Below are positions 16,242 through 25,594 of a stretch of DNA of 64,000 bases, piece by piece; position 1 is the stretch's first letter, and each line of letters begins with the position of its first letter. This DNA is from Lactobacillus sp. (lineage in GTDB: Bacteria; Bacillota; Bacilli; Lactobacillales; Lactobacillaceae): the NCBI GenBank assembly GCA_022641965.1, contig JALCDX010000001.1:1-64000 (forward strand), written 5' to 3'. Under the pieces are notes generated by a model. The model was not told the origin of the DNA, did no database searches, and saw nothing but the letters and a program-made list of their open reading frames with translations. The translations under genes and the position numbers were made by a program.

Positions 16242-17033
16242 CTATTTGAGACTAGCAACTTTCAGTGATACGAAATCGCCTAAGCCTGGAAACAGGTTGT
16301 ACAGTTTAGCAGCCAGCGCTAAGCTGATGGGCAGATTCAACTCACGCTTTTTGGTGCCAAAGAAATGAACTACTTCCCATGCTATATCGTCTGGGTCCAG
16401 CACAAAAGCTTCAACATTTTGCAAATATTTGCCACTAGCATCAGCAATGTTGAAGAAGTTGGTATAAACCGGACCAGGGTTGACCGTCATGACATGGACA
16501 TTGAACGGCTTTAATTCTAAACGCAAAACATTGGAGAATTGAATCACGGCTGCTTTGCTGGCACTGTAAGCTGCACTCTTAACAGTAGGCACTTTGCCTG
16601 CAATGGAGCCAAAGTTGATGATTTGACCGTTCTTTTGATCAATCATCAGCCGTCCGACTAATCTAGTCAAATACATCAGGCCCAGGACGTTGACTTGGAA
16701 CATATCGGTTACGGTTTGCATATCGCTATGGACAAATTCATCAAATTTTCCAAAGCCAGCTGCATTAACCAACACGTCTACCCGCTCTACTGCTTGTACC
16801 AGCCGTTGAAAAAGCGTGCTGATCGCTTCTGCTTTGCTTAAATCAGCTGGCAAAACAACTGCTTCGCCACCTAGATCTCTGACTTGACTAGCAGTCTTTT
16901 CTAATTCAACTTGCCGGCGGGCAATTAAAACAACTTTTGCTCCGCGGCGAGCACTTTCTAAAGCAATCGCTTTGCCCATTCCACTTGAAGCACCGGTAAC
17001 GACGACAACTTGACCTTGCAGTGAATCACTCAT
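16242..17033 (-). CDS. Short-chain dehydrogenase/reductase (SDR)
   Basis: 263 residues with a Rossmann fold. Cofactor motif TGASSGMG at 13-20; NAAG at 90-93; catalytic Ser143, Tyr156 and Lys160 (YSASK). ARRQ after the second strand suggests NADP(H) preference. The substrate is unknown; the YqjQ-like group next to rnz is a common neighbour in Firmicutes. A hydrophobic, aromatic C-terminus suggests membrane association. It overlaps rnz by eight nt with AAAGGAG inside rnz, so the two are coupled. Confidence 0.88.
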   Translation of the reverse strand: MSDSLQGQVVVVTGASSGMGKAIALESARRGAKVVLIARRQVELEKTASQVRDLGGEAVVLPADLSKAEAISTLFQRLVQAVERVDVLVNAAGFGKFDEFVHSDMQTVTDMFQVNVLGLMYLTRLVGRLMIDQKNGQIINFGSIAGKVPTVKSAAYSASKAAVIQFSNVLRLELKPFNVHVMTVNPGPVYTNFFNIADASGKYLQNVEAFVLDPDDIAWEVVHFFGTKKRELNLPISLALAAKLYNLFPGLGDFVSLKVASLK

Positions 17034-17967
17034 GATGATCTCCTTTCAACGGAATTTCAAATGCATCTAAATCATAAACCAATTTTGTATGTGGGAAAAT
17101 TTTTTTAGCTTCTTTTTCCAGTTGACGAGCTCCTTTGCCAGTATAGCGAGCCGAAACATGCGTCAAAAACAGCCGTCCAGCATTAACACGTTTAGCGCAA
17201 GCGGCAGCCTGCGTACAGGTGGAGTGGTAATATTGCCGAGCCAATTTTTCCTCGCCACTGGCAAAAGTGGATTCGTGCACGAGCACATCTGCATTTTGAG
17301 CTAAGCGGTCAATCGCTGGGGTAGTGCGGGTATCATAGATAATTGTCACGATACGGCCTGGCTGAGCCGGGCCGATAAAATCAGCGCCATGCAAAATAGT
17401 ACCGTTGGCTAAAGCGATATCCTCGCCCGCCTTTAGTTTACCAAGCAGCGGTCCCTTGGGAACGCCTGCCTGCAAAGCTTTTTGCACTAGCAATTCACCT
17501 GGGCGCGACCGCTCTACTACTCGGTAGCCATAGCTGGGCACACGGTGATCAAGCTTGGCTGCATAAACAGTAAATTTGTCATTCGCAAAAACCGGGCCAT
17601 CATGATTAATCACGACAAAATGAAGCGGATAAGACAAGTGGGCACGCGAAACTCGCAGCGCTGACCGCACAAACTGCTCTAGACCAGCTGGGCCGTAGAT
17701 AGTTAGCGGAGTAGCTTCGCCTTGAAATGACCGTGATGAAAGCAGTCCTGGCAAGCCAAAAATATGATCGCCGTGATTATGGGAAATAAAAATTTTAGTA
17801 ATTTTGCGCGGACGAATATTGGTTTGCAAAATCTGATGCTGCGTAGCTTCGCCAGCATCAAACAGCCAGACTTCATTTAACTCTTCCAGCAGCTTCAAGG
17901 CTAGCCCAGCTACATTACGTTTAGTTGAGGGCTGCCCAGCACCTGTTCCTAAAAATTGGATTTCCAT
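17026..17967 (-). CDS. rnz: Ribonuclease Z
   Basis: 313 residues of the metallo-beta-lactamase fold. MEIQFLGTGAGQPSTKRN at the start and HNHGDH at 63-68 are characteristic of tRNase Z; later ligands are in IIYDTRTT, HESTFAS and FLTHVSARY. It cuts the 3' trailer from tRNA precursors lacking an encoded CCA. It follows the acyltransferase gene by two nt and overlaps the SDR gene. Confidence 0.96.
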   Translation of the reverse strand: MEIQFLGTGAGQPSTKRNVAGLALKLLEELNEVWLFDAGEATQHQILQTNIRPRKITKIFISHNHGDHIFGLPGLLSSRSFQGEATPLTIYGPAGLEQFVRSALRVSRAHLSYPLHFVVINHDGPVFANDKFTVYAAKLDHRVPSYGYRVVERSRPGELLVQKALQAGVPKGPLLGKLKAGEDIALANGTILHGADFIGPAQPGRIVTIIYDTRTTPAIDRLAQNADVLVHESTFASGEEKLARQYYHSTCTQAAACAKRVNAGRLFLTHVSARYTGKGARQLEKEAKKIFPHTKLVYDLDAFEIPLKGDHHE

Positions 17968-17969
17968 AC

Positions 17970-19898
17970 TTACTTCTCCTCACTTAGTTCATGCTGGACA
18001 ACTTCTTTGGCTACAAAAGCTGCGTAGAATTTGGCTCCTTCTGGACGCAAGTGAGTTTGATCTTGATAGAACCAATCTGGGTGCGGATTGCTGAAATTAA
18101 ACCAATCAATAATCGTTAAGTTGTGGTAGCGATGAGCGGCGTGGCTCAATTCATCATTGACCTGTCCTTGCCACGGCCGCGTCGGTACATGGGTATTCAG
18201 CCAAAAGACCTGCCGATGCGGTCCAGCGATATGCATGATTTCGTCCAAATCAGACATCATAAAGGCACCATTAGTACCTAAACCAATAATAATCGTCTTG
18301 CTTAAACTCTTTTGCTGCTTGTAACGCTTAAAAATTGGCACGGCCGCTGTAACGCTCCGCGAAACTGCAGCATCAATCAAAGCATTGGGCATAATTTTTT
18401 TAAGCTCTGCACTAGAGCCAGCCATCACTGAGTCGCCAACTGCTGTTACTGGCAATTTTTTAGCGACCTGCAGGTAAAGCTGACTAATGCCGTAACGCTC
18501 ATAATCGCGGTTGACCGGTTTGCGTTTGGCCGCAGTTTTAGCGTCTTGGTAAAGACTGCTTTGATTGCTGTCTTGCTGCTCATTTTGCCGCTTTTTGATA
18601 ACCGCCTGGTTGTCTTTAGCCTGCTGCTTGCGATTGCGAGAAATTGTTTTGGCTAATTGTGATTTATTAGGGTTAACGGCCTTAACATTTGGTGCTTTCG
18701 CTATAGCTATGCTGCCCCGAACCAGAACCAAAGCTGCTAAGGCAGTCAAACTATATTGCTGCCAGGTTCCGCGCTTAGCCAGCAATTTGCTGAAGAAAGC
18801 CTTGGTTTTGGCCCAAGTCAATTTTCCGAATGGTTTTTCAATCAATCGATAAGTTAGCTCAGAAATGACCAAAATCAAAGCAATTTCAATTAATTGATAT
18901 AACAGCGGATGAGCTGCAACATTTTTAACTTTATCTTCAAAAAAGATCATGACTGGGAACTGATAAAGATAAATCCCATATGAGCGCGATCCGATCCAAT
19001 TAAAGACCGGGTTAGTCAGCCATTTATTCCAATGGCTGCCAGGATCAGCAATGACAGCTACCAAAACTGTTGTAAACAGTGAGAACAGTAGCATCCCGCC
19101 GCGGTATGAAAAAGCGGATTGCGGATCCATAATATGACTGCAGCCCATGAAGAGCATGGCAAACAAGCTGACTCCGCCTGCAATATCCAGCAGCAGCGTG
19201 TCATGCTGGCTTAGGCGGCTAGTCAGCTTATTGGTTGGCCAAATAAAAGCTAAAGCTGCTCCTAATCCTAAAGAAAAGAAGCGCGTGTCAGTCCCGTAAT
19301 AAATACGGCTAGTATCTTGACCTGGCTTGAACAAAACTGCCATTTCAATAGCTGATAACGCTGTGAGTTCTAAAATTACCCATACCTTGGTTTTAGTCCG
19401 GTGAACGAATTTAAACAGAAGCAAAATTATTAGCGGCCAAAGAATATAGAATTGAGCCTCAATGGACATGGTCCATAAATGCACGAATGGTGATTCGTTG
19501 GCAGCAAAGCGGGCAAAGTAAGATTGCCCATTAGCAATTTGCCAGAAATTGTAGACATTCAATAAATTGGTAAAAACAATTTGATTCAGTTTAGCCAATA
19601 AATTGCGTTGAAACAGAAGAATATAGGCACTTGCTAGCCATAAAACCGTAATCAGCTGCGGATAAAGTTTTTTTGCCCGCCGCAGGTAAAAATTCGGAGT
19701 ATCATAAAAGCCCTGCTGTTCATAAGCTGCTCGCATGTGGTCCGTCACTAAATAACCTGACAAAACCAAAAAAATTGGCACGCCTAAATAGCCGCCAATA
19801 AACAATTTTGGGTTTAAATGATACAGAATAACTCCGATTACGGCTAAAGCTCGCAAACCAGAGTAGCCAGCGATAAATCTGTTTTTAACTCGTCCCAT
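17970..19898 (-). CDS. OatA-like acyltransferase (membrane acyltransferase plus SGNH domain)
   Basis: About 642 residues. The N-terminal half is an acyltransferase-3 domain with roughly ten transmembrane helices, starting GYSGLRALAVIGVILYHL and including the conserved HLWTMSIEAQFYILWP. A basic, Gln-rich linker follows (about 430-490). The C-terminal SGNH/GDSL domain shows GDSVMAGS, GLGTNGAF and a D..H pair in QDQTHLRPEG. This is the layout of OatA, which O-acetylates peptidoglycan and confers lysozyme resistance; other envelope polymers are possible targets. I start at 19898 behind GAGG, 20 nt after obgE, rather than at codons overlapping obgE. Confidence 0.85.
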   Translation of the reverse strand: MGRVKNRFIAGYSGLRALAVIGVILYHLNPKLFIGGYLGVPIFLVLSGYLVTDHMRAAYEQQGFYDTPNFYLRRAKKLYPQLITVLWLASAYILLFQRNLLAKLNQIVFTNLLNVYNFWQIANGQSYFARFAANESPFVHLWTMSIEAQFYILWPLIILLLFKFVHRTKTKVWVILELTALSAIEMAVLFKPGQDTSRIYYGTDTRFFSLGLGAALAFIWPTNKLTSRLSQHDTLLLDIAGGVSLFAMLFMGCSHIMDPQSAFSYRGGMLLFSLFTTVLVAVIADPGSHWNKWLTNPVFNWIGSRSYGIYLYQFPVMIFFEDKVKNVAAHPLLYQLIEIALILVISELTYRLIEKPFGKLTWAKTKAFFSKLLAKRGTWQQYSLTALAALVLVRGSIAIAKAPNVKAVNPNKSQLAKTISRNRKQQAKDNQAVIKKRQNEQQDSNQSSLYQDAKTAAKRKPVNRDYERYGISQLYLQVAKKLPVTAVGDSVMAGSSAELKKIMPNALIDAAVSRSVTAAVPIFKRYKQQKSLSKTIIIGLGTNGAFMMSDLDEIMHIAGPHRQVFWLNTHVPTRPWQGQVNDELSHAAHRYHNLTIIDWFNFSNPHPDWFYQDQTHLRPEGAKFYAAFVAKEVVQHELSEEK

Positions 19899-19917
19899 TT
19901 TCCTCGTTTGCTCTTTT

Positions 19918-21198
19918 TTATTGAATAAATTCAAACGAAAAGTCGCCAATATAAACATCATCGCCGTCGACTGCACCTTGCTCGCGTAAGGCTTCATCAA
20001 CGCCTAAATTTTTCAATTGCCGCGCTAGCCGCATCACTCCATCTTGGTGATCAAGATTAGTCATTTGGACTAAGCGCTCAATCTTTTGACCATGTACTTC
20101 AAAGACGTGGTCAGCCAGCTTTTCAACTCGTAAGTCGTTTTCCGGCTGCTTAAAGACATATGTCTTTTCGGCCCGAACAGGCTTGGCAACGGGCTGCTCA
20201 GCTTCAACTTCAGCAATTGTATCAGCGGCAGCTTGCAGCAGCGGCTGAACGCCTTGATGAGTGACGCTGGAAATTGGATAGATCGAATGCCCTGGGCCTA
20301 AAGCCTTTTTAAAGTCAGCCAACTTGTCGTCAGCACCAGGAATATCCATTTGACTAGCCACAATAATTTCGCGTTTTTTAGTCAAATCTGTTTGATAATT
20401 GGCTAATTCATGTCTAATAGTTCGGTAATCTTCAATTGCTTCCCGGCCGTTATTGGGATCCATTGAAACGAGGTGCAAGATGACCTTGGTCCGTTCAACG
20501 TGACGCAAGAATTCAATTCCTAAGCCTACTCCTTGTGAAGCACCTTTAATGAGTCCAGGCAGGTCAGCCATTGAAAAATCGCGGCCATCAGGTAAAACAA
20601 CCATTCCTAAATTAGGAGTCAAAGTTGTAAAAGCATAGGCGCCAATTTTTGGTTTGGCTTTAGTGACCACTGAAAGCAAAGTTGATTTGCCGACTGACGG
20701 GAAGCCGACCAAGCCAGCATCCGCCAAAACTTTGAGTTCTAAGCGCAAAACACGGTCTTCTCCTGGCTCGCCATTTTCAGCAATTTCGGGAGCCGTATTG
20801 GTCGAAGTTGCAAAGTGAATGTTGCCGCGGCCGCCCCGGCCGCCTTTAGCAACAACTAGTTCTTGCCCAGCTTCAACCAAATCGCCTAATTCTTGGCTAG
20901 TTTGATCATCGTAAACGGTGGTCCCAACTGGCACTTTTAGGCGCAAGTCTTTGGCAGCTTTACCATATTGAGCTTTAATTCGCCCATTTTCACCATTTTC
21001 GCCCTTGAATTTGCGCCGAAAACGAAAGTCCATCAGCGTCCGTAAACCAGTATCGGCCACGAAAATAATTGAACCGCCGCGGCCGCCATCACCACCGGAT
21101 GGCCCACCAAGCGGCACGTATTTTTCATGCCGAAAACTGACCATGCCATCGCCGCCTTTACCGGCTTGTACTTCAATTTTGGTTTGATCAACAAACAA
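19918..21198 (-). CDS. obgE: GTPase Obg
   Basis: 426 residues. The glycine-rich Obg fold (1-158; [12 protein letters not shown]), GTPase domain with P-loop GFPSVGKS at 165-172, and a C-terminal OCT domain (about 345-426) are all present. Obg is an essential GTPase in late 50S assembly and stress control. The start codon is TTG at 21198 behind AAGGAGG. It has its own extended -10 promoter inside the end of uvrC. Confidence 0.97.
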   Translation of the reverse strand: MFVDQTKIEVQAGKGGDGMVSFRHEKYVPLGGPSGGDGGRGGSIIFVADTGLRTLMDFRFRRKFKGENGENGRIKAQYGKAAKDLRLKVPVGTTVYDDQTSQELGDLVEAGQELVVAKGGRGGRGNIHFATSTNTAPEIAENGEPGEDRVLRLELKVLADAGLVGFPSVGKSTLLSVVTKAKPKIGAYAFTTLTPNLGMVVLPDGRDFSMADLPGLIKGASQGVGLGIEFLRHVERTKVILHLVSMDPNNGREAIEDYRTIRHELANYQTDLTKKREIIVASQMDIPGADDKLADFKKALGPGHSIYPISSVTHQGVQPLLQAAADTIAEVEAEQPVAKPVRAEKTYVFKQPENDLRVEKLADHVFEVHGQKIERLVQMTNLDHQDGVMRLARQLKNLGVDEALREQGAVDGDDVYIGDFSFEFIQ

Positions 21199-21235
21199 TG
21201 CTCTGACCCTCCTTTAGATTGACATAGACCTTAAT

Positions 21236-21265
21236 ATCATACCATATAGCTAACAATCACGTCAG
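21236..21265 (-). promoter_or_regulatory. obgE promoter
   Basis: The minus strand has CTGACG, an 18-bp spacer ending in TGG, then TATGAT. The TGn extension compensates for a weak -35. It overlaps the last codons of uvrC. Confidence 0.6.
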
Positions 21266-23056
21266 ACTAGCCAAGGATAATTTTACCGTTTGTGCTTGTG
21301 TTAATGTCAAACCAGCCTGCTGCAATTCTGGCACGCTAGCTTGTTGAATTTTCGTTAGCGAGCCAAATTGTCGCAAAAGCTTGTTGCGGCTAACCGGTCC
21401 AATACCCTTAATTGAATCTAAGCGGCTGGCTAAGGAATTTTTCGCATGCCGCCGCCGGTGAAAAGTAATGGCAAAGCGGTGCACTTCATCTTGAATTCTC
21501 GTCAGCAAATAAAAGCCTTGGGAACGCGGATCAAGTGGAATTAATTGTAATGGATCACCATAGATCAAATGATTAGTCCGGTGCTTATCGTCTTTGACCA
21601 TGCCAGCCACCGGAATATGTAAATTAAGCTCATTAATTAGCACGTCTTCACAGGCATCCACTTGAATCTGCCCGCCGTCCATCAAAATCAAATCGGGCAT
21701 CTGCTTGTGTTCGCGCAACAGTCGGCCGTAGCGCCGCCGAACTACTTCACGGGTGTTGCCAACTTCATCAGCCCCATTTTGATGTTCAACTTCGCCTTTC
21801 AACTTATATTTGCGGTACTCAGCTTTATCAGGCTCGCCATCTTTAAATACAACTAGCGCTGAAACTGGATCTGCTCCCTGAATATGCGAATGGTCAAAGC
21901 TTTCAATGTAATGACCATATGGCAGACCTAAAGCATCAAAAATTTCCTTCTGGGCACCTTTAGTTTTACGATTACCCAGCTCCAGCAAGCGAAACTTTTC
22001 GTCTAATTTCAACTTAGCATTGTCTTTGGCCATTTTCAGGAGCGATAATTTTTGCCCGCGCTGCGGAGTACGAACAGGCACACCCAGCACTTGCGACAAA
22101 CTAGCAGCATCAACTTCTGCCGGAACTAAAACTTCTTTTGGCAAAACTCGATTACGCTGATTGTAAAATTGCACAATAAAGGACACAAACTCATCAATTG
22201 GTGCATCTGCATCAGTCAGCGGAAACAGGCGCGTCTCCCGCCGCAACAGTTTAGCCTGGCGCAGGAAGAAAATTTGGACAGACAACCAAGAATGGTCAAC
22301 GTAATAATTGAAAATATCCCGCTGAGTGTGGTCATGTGAAATGATTTTTTGCTTTTCAACGGTTTCAACAATGTAATTCAGCTGGTCACGAATTTCAGCA
22401 GCACGTTCAAATTCCAAGTCGGCTGATGCTGCCTCCATTTGTTTAGTTAAATCGCGCTTGACACCAGCAATATCGCCATTCAAAAAAGCCTTGATTTTCT
22501 TAATTTGCTGATTATAGACCTCTTTGGGGACCGTCTTGAAGCAAGCGCCAAGACACTGCCCCATATTATAATACAAGCAAGGACGTCCCTCATGCCCGTG
22601 GCAGCGCCGCAAAGGATAGACTTTTTGAATAAACTTTAGGGTTGCTTGCGCAGCATAGACATTGGGATAAGGCCCAAAATAGTAGCCATGATCTTTATGA
22701 ACGATCGAAGTCAACCGAGTTTCAGGATCGCGTTCATTGGTAATTTCGATATAAGGATAGCCAGTGCCCTGCTTCAGCTGGACATTATAGTATGGTTGAT
22801 ATTTTTTGATCAGGGTAATTTCCAGTAAAAACGCTTCTTTGTCAGAACTGACTGTAATAATGTCAAAGTCGCGAATATTGGCAACCAGCTCTGCCCGTCG
22901 ACCATATTGACGACTTTTAAAATATGAGCGAACGCGGCTTTTTAAGTTTTTCGACTTGCCAACATAAATCACTTTGCCATTAATGTCTTTCATTAAGTAG
23001 CAGCCAGGCTTAGCTGGCAACAGTTTTAATTTATTTTCGACTAATTGCGTGGCCAC
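21257..23056 (-). CDS. uvrC: UvrABC system protein C
   Basis: 599 residues. GIY-YIG nuclease domain at the N-terminus (KPGCYLMKDINGKVIYVGKS, about 15-34), a cysteine-rich segment (CHGHEGRPCLYYNMGQCLGAC), a UVR motif near residue 200, the RNase H-like second nuclease (ESFDHSHIQG, DGGQIQV) and C-terminal helix-hairpin-helix motifs. It makes both cuts around DNA lesions with UvrA and UvrB, which are not in the window. Start is GTG at 23056 behind AAGGAGG. Confidence 0.97.
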   Translation of the reverse strand: MATQLVENKLKLLPAKPGCYLMKDINGKVIYVGKSKNLKSRVRSYFKSRQYGRRAELVANIRDFDIITVSSDKEAFLLEITLIKKYQPYYNVQLKQGTGYPYIEITNERDPETRLTSIVHKDHGYYFGPYPNVYAAQATLKFIQKVYPLRRCHGHEGRPCLYYNMGQCLGACFKTVPKEVYNQQIKKIKAFLNGDIAGVKRDLTKQMEAASADLEFERAAEIRDQLNYIVETVEKQKIISHDHTQRDIFNYYVDHSWLSVQIFFLRQAKLLRRETRLFPLTDADAPIDEFVSFIVQFYNQRNRVLPKEVLVPAEVDAASLSQVLGVPVRTPQRGQKLSLLKMAKDNAKLKLDEKFRLLELGNRKTKGAQKEIFDALGLPYGHYIESFDHSHIQGADPVSALVVFKDGEPDKAEYRKYKLKGEVEHQNGADEVGNTREVVRRRYGRLLREHKQMPDLILMDGGQIQVDACEDVLINELNLHIPVAGMVKDDKHRTNHLIYGDPLQLIPLDPRSQGFYLLTRIQDEVHRFAITFHRRRHAKNSLASRLDSIKGIGPVSRNKLLRQFGSLTKIQQASVPELQQAGLTLTQAQTVKLSLASLT

Positions 23057-23109
23057 GCTGCAACCTCCTTTTCCGATTTTAGTTTAGCATGAAAGCCGGC
23101 CGAAACCAT

Positions 23110-23142
23110 TAAAATAGCCTAGTTTAAGTTGAAAACTAGGCT
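23110..23142 (-). terminator. Terminator of the DUF3990 gene pair
   Basis: The minus strand has AGCCTAGTTT, a 7-nt loop, AAACTAGGCT, then ATTTTAA. The 10-bp stem is perfect; the U-tract is short. Confidence 0.7.
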
Positions 23143-23187
23143 GGTTGGTTGCGTTTAAGAGAACACAATTCAAGATTCTAAACTTAC

Positions 23188-23469
23188 TCAGTGATTATGG
23201 GACAATCTAATTCCTAATTCAGGGTGTTGTTCCGAATATAAGCTTTCGCTAGATGCAACACGACCGTATTTTTTATAGTTATTATAAATATCTAAGAAGA
23301 AGTCAGGCCCCTCTGATAAAAATTCATCTATATTCACATGCAAATAACTATTCACTGGTGATTCGATAAATTTTCTTTTGGCTTGTTTAAGCGTTATTCG
23401 TTCTTCTTTAGCAATTAATTTTGCTGTTTCTGTAGTCACATCGTCAATATAAGCTTGTGCTAAATTCAT
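23188..23469 (-). CDS. Small protein, candidate antitoxin or partner of the DUF3990 protein
   Basis: 93 residues, acidic N-terminal half and no membrane segment. I do not recognise a named family. The pattern TAKLIAKEERITLKQAKRKF followed by a predicted second helix (DFFLDIYNNYKKYG, about 56-69) looks like a small all-helical protein. It starts inside the stop codon of the DUF3990 gene (TGATG), so the two are translationally coupled. That pairing, the small size and the AT-rich composition suggest a toxin-antitoxin or immunity role; this is inference. The ATG has weak Shine-Dalgarno (AGGTG). Confidence 0.55.
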   Translation of the reverse strand: MNLAQAYIDDVTTETAKLIAKEERITLKQAKRKFIESPVNSYLHVNIDEFLSEGPDFFLDIYNNYKKYGRVASSESLYSEQHPELGIRLSHNH

Positions 23470-23960
23470 CAGAATTCACCTCTTATGCTAGAAAATTTAA
23501 GTGTTTTTAGCGCTAAATTCGATTTAAAAGCCCGCTGATCTGAAAAGCAATTAACTCGCAGCGCCTGAACAGCTTCATCAAATGAAAGCTGATTTTTCTG
23601 GTAACTCCTTAAAATCTCCCAAGAATATCGGCCATCGATCATCGGACCGATGACAAGGTCATAGTTGCTTGTTTCAAAACAACTATTACGATTATTTATT
23701 ACGTATTCTAACCAATTCGGCGAAGGACTAGCAAATCTTTTAACTTTCAAATCATTAAAAAGAGAAAGATCAACCTCAAAGCAAGAAACTATGGGTAAAG
23801 CAGAATGTTGATTCAACCGTGCTCGATGCTTCGCCCATTTAAATGCCTGTTGAAAACTTTTAGTTAAATAAAAGGCTTTCCCAAAATCATGTCTTTGTCT
23901 GCATCGAGACAAATCCGGCATCATAACTGCCATATCACTGCCGTGGTAAAGTTTCATCAT
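23469..23960 (-). CDS. DUF3990 family protein, ADP-ribosyltransferase-like fold
   Basis: 163 residues from the ATG at 23960 behind AAAGGAAA. The frame is open further upstream, but that part has no Shine-Dalgarno and overlaps the divergent permease promoter. Motifs fit DUF3990: MKLYHGSD at the start, DFGKAFYLT, AFKWAKHRAR, VSCFEVD, NYDLVIGPMIDG and a C-terminal LALKTLKFSSIR. DUF3990 proteins are predicted ADP-ribosyltransferase-like enzymes often paired with a small gene. Base composition is AT-richer than the neighbours, consistent with transfer. Enzymatic activity is not shown by the sequence. Confidence 0.72.
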   Translation of the reverse strand: MMKLYHGSDMAVMMPDLSRCRQRHDFGKAFYLTKSFQQAFKWAKHRARLNQHSALPIVSCFEVDLSLFNDLKVKRFASPSPNWLEYVINNRNSCFETSNYDLVIGPMIDGRYSWEILRSYQKNQLSFDEAVQALRVNCFSDQRAFKSNLALKTLKFSSIRGEF

Positions 23961-24097
23961 AAAACCATATTTCCTTTCTGCGTATCCCACATTAATTACG
24001 CAAAAAGAAAACAAAATGGGCGTGAAAACTGCAATTAACCCTTTTCTACCAAGCAAATTGGTGTAAGATTAAAGAAATATGATAAAAAGGGATGATT

Positions 24098-25462
24098 ATG
24101 ATGAATGTCTTCCGCAAAGAAAGCATTAAATCGTATTTAGGCAAGGACAGCCATTTAGCTAAAACTATGTCAGCTAAAGACCTGATGGCTTTAGGCATTG
24201 GCGCTGTTATCGGGACAGGCATTTTTATTCTGCCTGGCACAGTGGCAGCTAAAACTGCTGGACCCGGGGTAACTTTATCCTTTATCTTGGCCGCCTTAGT
24301 CTGCATGCTGTCCGCCATGTGCTACGCAGAATTTGCCAGCGATTTTCCAGTTGCCGGGTCTGCCTATTCTTATGGCAATTTGGTTTACGGCGAATTAATT
24401 GGCTGGGTTTTGGGCTGGAGCTTGGTGCTTGAATATATGTTAGCGGTCTCGGCCGTGTCTTCTGGCTGGTCAGCCTACTTCCAATCCTTCCTGCAGGCTT
24501 TTAAAGTCAAAATCCCAGCCGCCATCGCCGGACCTATGAACCTGAAAAATGGCGTCTATTTTGACCTGATTTCAATTCTGATAGTCATTTTGCTTCAACA
24601 TGGGATGAAAACTTCGACCAAAGTCAACAACTGGGCAGTTGTTTTAAAAATTGCAATCATTTTGGCTTTCATTGTTATCGGCAGCTTCTTTATCAAACCT
24701 GCCAATTACCACCCGTTCATGCCCTATCACTTCTCTGGCGTGATCAAGGGAGCGGCAACGGTCTTCTTTGCTTTTTTAGGCTTTGACGCTGTTTCCAGTT
24801 CAGCTGCTGAAGTTAAAAAACCACAAAGAAATATGCCGATTGGCATTATTGGCACGCTGCTCGTTGCTGCTGTGCTCTATTTTGCCGTTTCATTAGTCCT
24901 GACTGGAATGGTCAACTATAAACATCTCGATGTCGCTAATCCCGTGGCTTACGCCTTGAATGTTGTTCACCAAGGCTGGGCAGCTGAACTGCTCTCGCTT
25001 GGAGCTTTGATTGGGATGGCAACGATGATGCTGACGATGATTTACTCATCTTCACGGCTGATTTACGCAATGGCGCGTGATGGCCTTTTGCCGCAAGGAT
25101 TAGCCAAATTATCAAAACATCAAACTCCTAACCGAGCTTTATGGGCGGTAACAATTATTATCGCAATTGGCGGGGGCATTGCTTCTGTCGATCAATTAAC
25201 CAGTCTGGTTAACTTCGGTACCTTGTTAGCCTTCACGCTGGTATCATTTGGGATCATTCCTCTGCGCAGGCGCCAGGATTTACCGCACACAGGCTTCCAA
25301 GTCCCTGGCTACCCAGTCGTACCAATTTTATCAGGATTGATTTGCATCGGGATGATGCTGCAGCTGAGTTCTTTGATGTGGATTATCGCTGGTATCTGGT
25401 TTGGCATCGGCCTCATCATTTACTTTGCTTACGGCTACTGGCATTCAAGATTGAATAAATAA
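24098..25462 (+). CDS. APC-family amino acid permease
   Basis: About 454 residues, twelve predicted transmembrane helices. The APC signature GIGAVIGTGIFILPGTVAA lies in helix 1 and FFAFLGFDAVSSSAAEVKKP in helix 6, the pattern of cationic/branched amino acid permeases such as YfnA or CAT-type proteins. It likely imports an amino acid with protons; the substrate cannot be told. Several ATGs are clustered; I start at 24098, six nt after AAGGG. It is transcribed alone, divergent from the DUF3990 pair. Confidence 0.88.
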   Translation: MMNVFRKESIKSYLGKDSHLAKTMSAKDLMALGIGAVIGTGIFILPGTVAAKTAGPGVTLSFILAALVCMLSAMCYAEFASDFPVAGSAYSYGNLVYGELIGWVLGWSLVLEYMLAVSAVSSGWSAYFQSFLQAFKVKIPAAIAGPMNLKNGVYFDLISILIVILLQHGMKTSTKVNNWAVVLKIAIILAFIVIGSFFIKPANYHPFMPYHFSGVIKGAATVFFAFLGFDAVSSSAAEVKKPQRNMPIGIIGTLLVAAVLYFAVSLVLTGMVNYKHLDVANPVAYALNVVHQGWAAELLSLGALIGMATMMLTMIYSSSRLIYAMARDGLLPQGLAKLSKHQTPNRALWAVTIIIAIGGGIASVDQLTSLVNFGTLLAFTLVSFGIIPLRRRQDLPHTGFQVPGYPVVPILSGLICIGMMLQLSSLMWIIAGIWFGIGLIIYFAYGYWHSRLNK

Positions 25463-25492
25463 AGAAAAAGAACTAGCTATAAATAACAAGTT

Positions 25493-25530
25493 TAATACCC
25501 GCGATCCATTTAAGATTGCGGGTATTTTTA
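25493..25530 (+). terminator. Terminator of the amino acid permease
   Basis: TACCCGC(G)ATC, loop, GATTGCGGGTA then TTTTTA. The 11-position stem has one G-T wobble. It starts about 30 nt after the stop. Confidence 0.88.
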
Positions 25531-25594
25531 TATCCAATAATTTATTACTTAAATTATTTACTGTTTTAGCAAGAATCAGGTCTCAAAATTTTAT

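Noticed and set aside
23961..24056. Hydrophobic N-terminal extension (signal-peptide-like) of the DUF3990 protein
   Set aside because: No Shine-Dalgarno before it, and it would cover the divergent permease promoter region. The conserved start MKLYHGS fits the ATG at 23960.
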